64,000 nt of DNA from Glandiceps talaboti (taxonomy: Eukaryota; Hemichordata; Enteropneusta; Spengelidae), in the NCBI RefSeq assembly GCF_964340395.1, contig NC_135571.1, forward strand, positions 354,001-418,000, written 5' to 3'. The position numbers and the translations under genes were made by a program. This document shows, piece by piece, positions 35,805 to 64,000 of this stretch (the stretch's first letter is position 1; every line of letters starts with the position of its first letter). The notes under the pieces were generated by a model that was not told the DNA's origin, did no database searches, and worked only from the letters and a program-made list of their open reading frames with translations.

Positions 35805-36128
35805 AGAACTAAGGGAAATAAATGAATAACTTCGTACGATATTACTAATCGCATAGCAAGCCTCTTGGTAATAATAGATTCACATCTGTGTTAACATGGG
35901 AATAATTCTATCTAGACCAGAAACTATTTATAAAACTTAAAAGCAAGCTTTTTCCAGAGTTCAAGGTGAAGATTTAAACTGGAACCCTGGTCAAACTAGA
36001 ATCCTGGTTAAATCGGAACCCTGTCTAAAATAGAACCCTTGCTAAACTAGAATACTGATTAAAATAGAACCCTGGTTAAAATAGAATGCCAGTAAATTGG
36101 AACCCTGGGTAAACTGCATGAACCCTGC
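35805..36128 (-). repeat. Dispersed ~330-bp repeat, inverted copy
   Basis: The reverse complement of 23880-24226, with small indels. Together the two copies bracket 12 kb of rearranged sequence. Confidence 0.85.
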
Positions 36129-36761
36129 TTAATAGAGGTGCTAGGTGCTCTGCAAGAACAATAAAATACATATATTTACCTGAAGTACGGACGTTCCTGG
36201 CAACAATACTTGACGTATGTCAAGTCACACACAATGCAAAGCAACGCAGTTCACACAGCTACAATATAGCCTAGGAAGTTGTGGTGAATTTCTGTAAATA
36301 CCTGCATTCAGTGACATTTTAACTTTAGCTGCATTTGACAGACACATTTTGAAGCCCACTTGCATATTGACTATTTTCATGACAACATTTGCAATTATTT
36401 GTATTCAACAGACAAACATGGTACTTGTTACAGTGAATATTTGACATGTATTATGTTACTTTGCTCTTCAGTTTTAAATTGTGGGAGTATTTTGCTCCCA
36501 ATTTCATGAGAAAATTGACCATAATAATCTTGCTCAAAGACAAAAGAGTTCAACTTTCAAGGCTGCAATGCTTTCTCTTGTGTGATCCTGAAGAATAGGA
36601 TAACGGCTAGAATTGGGTAATGTGGTGTTTTCCACCTAAGTCCAAAACACTACGGTTTATTTATTAAAGAAGTGGTCGACAAAGAAGATACAGCATATAT
36701 TTATATCCATGATATAATTGTATTTGAAATAGGATGACACTGTACACAGTTTGTCATGCTT
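36129..36761. other. No gene seen
   Basis: Intergenic; no supported exon or repeat. Confidence 0.5.
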
Positions 36762-38086
36762 TAACAGCCATGATACTAAACCTAAGACTAGGATTAAACA
36801 GCCATGATACTAAACCTAAGACTAGGATTAAACAGCCATGATACTAAACCTAAGACTAGGATTAAACAGCCATGATACTAAACCTAAGACTAGGATTAAA
36901 CAGCCATGATACTAAACCTAAGACTAGGATTAAACAGCCATAATACTAAACCTAAGACTAGGATTAAACAGCCATGATACTAAACCTAAGACTAGGATTA
37001 AACAACCATGATACTAAACCTAAGACTAGGATTAAACAGCCATGATACTAAACCTAAGACTAGGATTAAACAGCCATGATACTAAACCTAAGACTAGGAT
37101 TAAACAACCATGATACTAAACCTAAGACTAGGATTAAACAGCCATGATACTAAACCTAAGACTAGGATTAAACAGCCATGATACTAAACCTAAGACTAGG
37201 ATTAAACAGCCATAATACTAAACCTAAGACTAGGATTAAACAGCCATGATACTAAACCTAAGACTAGGATTAAACAACCATGATACTAAACCTAAGACTA
37301 GGATTAAACAGCCATGATACTAAACCTAAGACTAGGATTAAACAGCCATGATACTAAACCTAAGACTAGGATTAAACAACCATGATACTAAACCTAAGAC
37401 TAGGATTAAACAGCCATGATACTAAACCTAAGACTAGGATTAAACAGCCATGATACTAAACCTAAGACTAGGATTAAACAGCCATAATACTAAACCTAAG
37501 ACTAGGATTAAACAGCCATGATACTAAACCTAAGACTAGGATTAAACAGCCATGATACTAAACCTAAGACTAGGATTAAACAGCCATAATACTAAACCTA
37601 AGACTAGGATTAAACAGCCATAATACTAAACCTAAGACTAGGATTAAACAGCCATGATACTAAACCTAAGACTAGGATTAAACAGCCATGATACTAAACC
37701 TAAGACTAGGATTAAACAGCCATGATACTAAACCTAAGACTAGGATTAAACAGCCATGATACTAAACCTAAGACTAGGATTAAACAGCCATGATACTAAA
37801 CCTAAGACTAGGATTAAACAGCCATGATACTAAACCTAAGACTAGGATTAAACAGCCATGATACTAAACCTAAGACTAGGATTAAACAGCCATGATACTA
37901 AACCTAAGACTAGGATTAAACAGCCATGATACTAAACCTAAGACTAGGATTAAACAGCCATGATACTAAACCTAAGACTAGGATTAAACAGCCATGATAC
38001 TAAACCTAAGACTAGGATTAAACAGCCATGATACTAAACCTAAGACTAGGATTAAACAGCCATGATACTAAACCTAAGACAAGGAT
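36762..38086. repeat. 34-bp minisatellite array, ~39 copies
   Basis: The unit contains CAGCCATGATACTAAACCTA and AGACTAGGATTAAA. Variants are mainly CATGAT/CATAAT and CAGCC/CAACC. The CAACC variant recurs every few units in the first half only, which suggests higher-order duplication there. It lies downstream of NUP205. Confidence 0.97.
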
Positions 38087-38359
38087 AGTCAATACATAAC
38101 ATGTTATTCTCATCAATGTACATCAACATTTCATAAATTCTTTTTATTATATTTTCTGATGTATAAACTCATTGTTTCCATGGCAACTGCAAAACATGGC
38201 AAAATATTTTCAGAATAGTATATTTGTATTGAATACAAAAAGACAAAAAAAGTGAAGTGAAGTCCATGATTAAACTTTAAAGTTGATAAAAAAGTTACGA
38301 TAATCTTCTCTAATAACAGTTTGAGTGGGAATCCTGGTTTTGTATGATCTTGATGTAAG

Positions 38360-38470
38360 TCACATTCAAGATACATCCCGTTAGCAATCTGTTAAGTCAC
38401 ATTCAAGATACATCCCGTTAGCAATCTGTTAAGTCACATTCAAGATACATCCCGTTAGCAATCTGTTAGG
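38360..38470. repeat. ~42-bp triplicate
   Basis: AAGTCACATTCAAGATACAT followed by CCCGTTAGCAATCTGTT occurs three times in a row. Confidence 0.9.
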
Positions 38471-39115
38471 TAACATTTCTTCTTGAACTGCTAACGGTTC
38501 CCGTATTTAGAATAACATAAGCTAATGGTGGCGTGCATATTTGGGATATGACTCGCTGTATGAAAAGCAATATGGCTGTCATGTTTGCATAAAGTCATTT
38601 CATTGGTGAATACAACTTTGAGTGTAGTACTAATAATGTAATCATTTTTTCAACCCATTTAACCACAAAAGTTCACTCACATTATTATTTACTTTCGACC
38701 ACCACACTTGAAAGTGTAAAACAATATAAGCAGACATGTCTAATAGTAAGATTTATTATTTGACTGCGTGTGAGTTGACCCAAAACTTGAAGCTAGGTCA
38801 GAGGTCATGATCACTTCGATAGTATGAGCAGTACTGCTGGTCACTCTGGACAGGGGTAGTGACTATATCGATTATTTTCATTGGCCAGATGCAATCACAT
38901 GAGATACAAATATACATATTGCTACGTTACGGGTAATTATAGTCAGAGAGTCCACTCAATAGATCATTGCAGTTCACAATAGACAAGAATGTTTCACACA
39001 GATGTCAAGTCTCTCAAAATATCATAAATTCCATAATTATGTGGGTTTATTTATATCTATATTACTATGTTCTAGTGTGTAGTTTCAGAAGTAATTGAAG
39101 TCTTCATCTATATCA
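38471..39115. other. NUP205 3' flank / 3' UTR
   Basis: AT-rich, no exon. Sequence at 39065-39105 repeats the end of the NUP205 coding region (AGTGTGTAGTTTCAGAAG), a partial tandem copy of the last exon placed in the 3' UTR. Confidence 0.5.
39046..39051 (-). terminator. Possible NUP205 poly(A) signal
   Basis: AATAAA on the minus strand (within AAATAAAC), about 65 bases after the NUP205 stop at 39116-39118. Other hexamers exist farther down. Confidence 0.35.
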
Positions 39116-63494
<24,379 letters not shown>

Positions 63495-63496
63495 CT

Positions 63497-64000
63497 ATAA
63501 AAATACAAAATAATATTGCAGCTACACAGTGAACTAATCTTGTCATTGTAACAGTTAGAGTCTTCTTCTTATTGATAACATATCTCATTTTACTGGAAAT
63601 TGAAGGTATTCTGTTCCATTCATAAATAGCTGTCATGCCTTGATCGCAAGATTATCTTACTGCACTTTTACCTATAATTACAGTTTTCACTTGAAAAGTC
63701 AGTTTTTAGTGACTACATAATACATCATGCACGCATCTGTGCATCCATCCATACATGTGTACGTGCCGACACCATTATATCTCATAACATCTTATAACAT
63801 GCAAGACATATGCATGTCACTTTGTTTTGCTCTGAATCAAATATATCTTAATGGCGGCCATATTTGTTGTTTAGCTCTCTTCTTTGAAACTACAATCTGT
63901 AGATTATAGAGTATACGAGTATTTGACTGTTTTTAACTGCTAAAAATTAAATTTGAGTGAAAAAACTATTCAACTCAACTTTTTAAAGTATTCTTTAAAA
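63497..64000. other. No exon seen; NUP205 intron at the right edge
   Basis: AT-rich sequence with no open frame matching the NUP205 N-terminal part. The next upstream exon must lie beyond 64000. Confidence 0.5.

Overview
This is animal nuclear DNA. Genes are split by short GT-AG introns, there is no operon structure, and the window is loaded with microsatellites, minisatellites, fold-back elements and tRNA-derived SINE-like copies. Protein similarity points to an invertebrate deuterostome-type genome. The best single guess is a cephalochordate (amphioxus, Branchiostoma), because many tandem repeats here run across exon-intron boundaries. From memory, that habit was described in amphioxus under the name 'mirage' minisatellites. 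The species call is inference.

Layout. (1) 1-11.5 kb, plus strand: the 3' half of a receptor-type protein tyrosine phosphatase of the R3 kind (PTPRB/PTPRJ/PTPRO-like). It has one complete intact catalytic domain in eight exons and a short last exon at 11482-11513. Its ectodomain and membrane exons lie upstream of the window. (2) 11.5-22.8 kb: no convincing gene; repeats dominate, including a 2 kb array of a 32-bp unit (about 63 copies) and a roughly 470-bp pure tetranucleotide run. (3) 22.8-36.2 kb: a rearranged segment. It holds a broken, intron-containing copy of the CDK11 (PITSLRE) kinase C-lobe and tail, a near-perfect 660-bp palindrome built from two head-to-head SINE-like copies, an inverted second copy of the CDK11 last exon, a Helitron/HINE-like element, and two minus-strand exons for a Gln/Glu-rich coiled coil that I cannot name. 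(4) 36.8-38.1 kb: a 34-bp minisatellite (about 39 copies). (5) 39.1-63.5 kb, minus strand: 29 exons of NUP205, a large scaffold nucleoporin, covering about the last 1630 residues through the stop codon. The first ~410 residues lie beyond the right edge.

The most interesting structure is not a new gene. In NUP205 at least nine exon borders, and one border in the phosphatase, are copied in tandem with their splice sites, giving ladders of two to five donor or acceptor look-alikes. Most donor ladders have a period of 1 modulo 3, so slippage to the next donor would shift the frame. One (exon 61356-61506) has a period of 135 bp, stays open, and could add 45 residues in frame. No virus, toxin, CRISPR array, rRNA or functional tRNA gene was seen.
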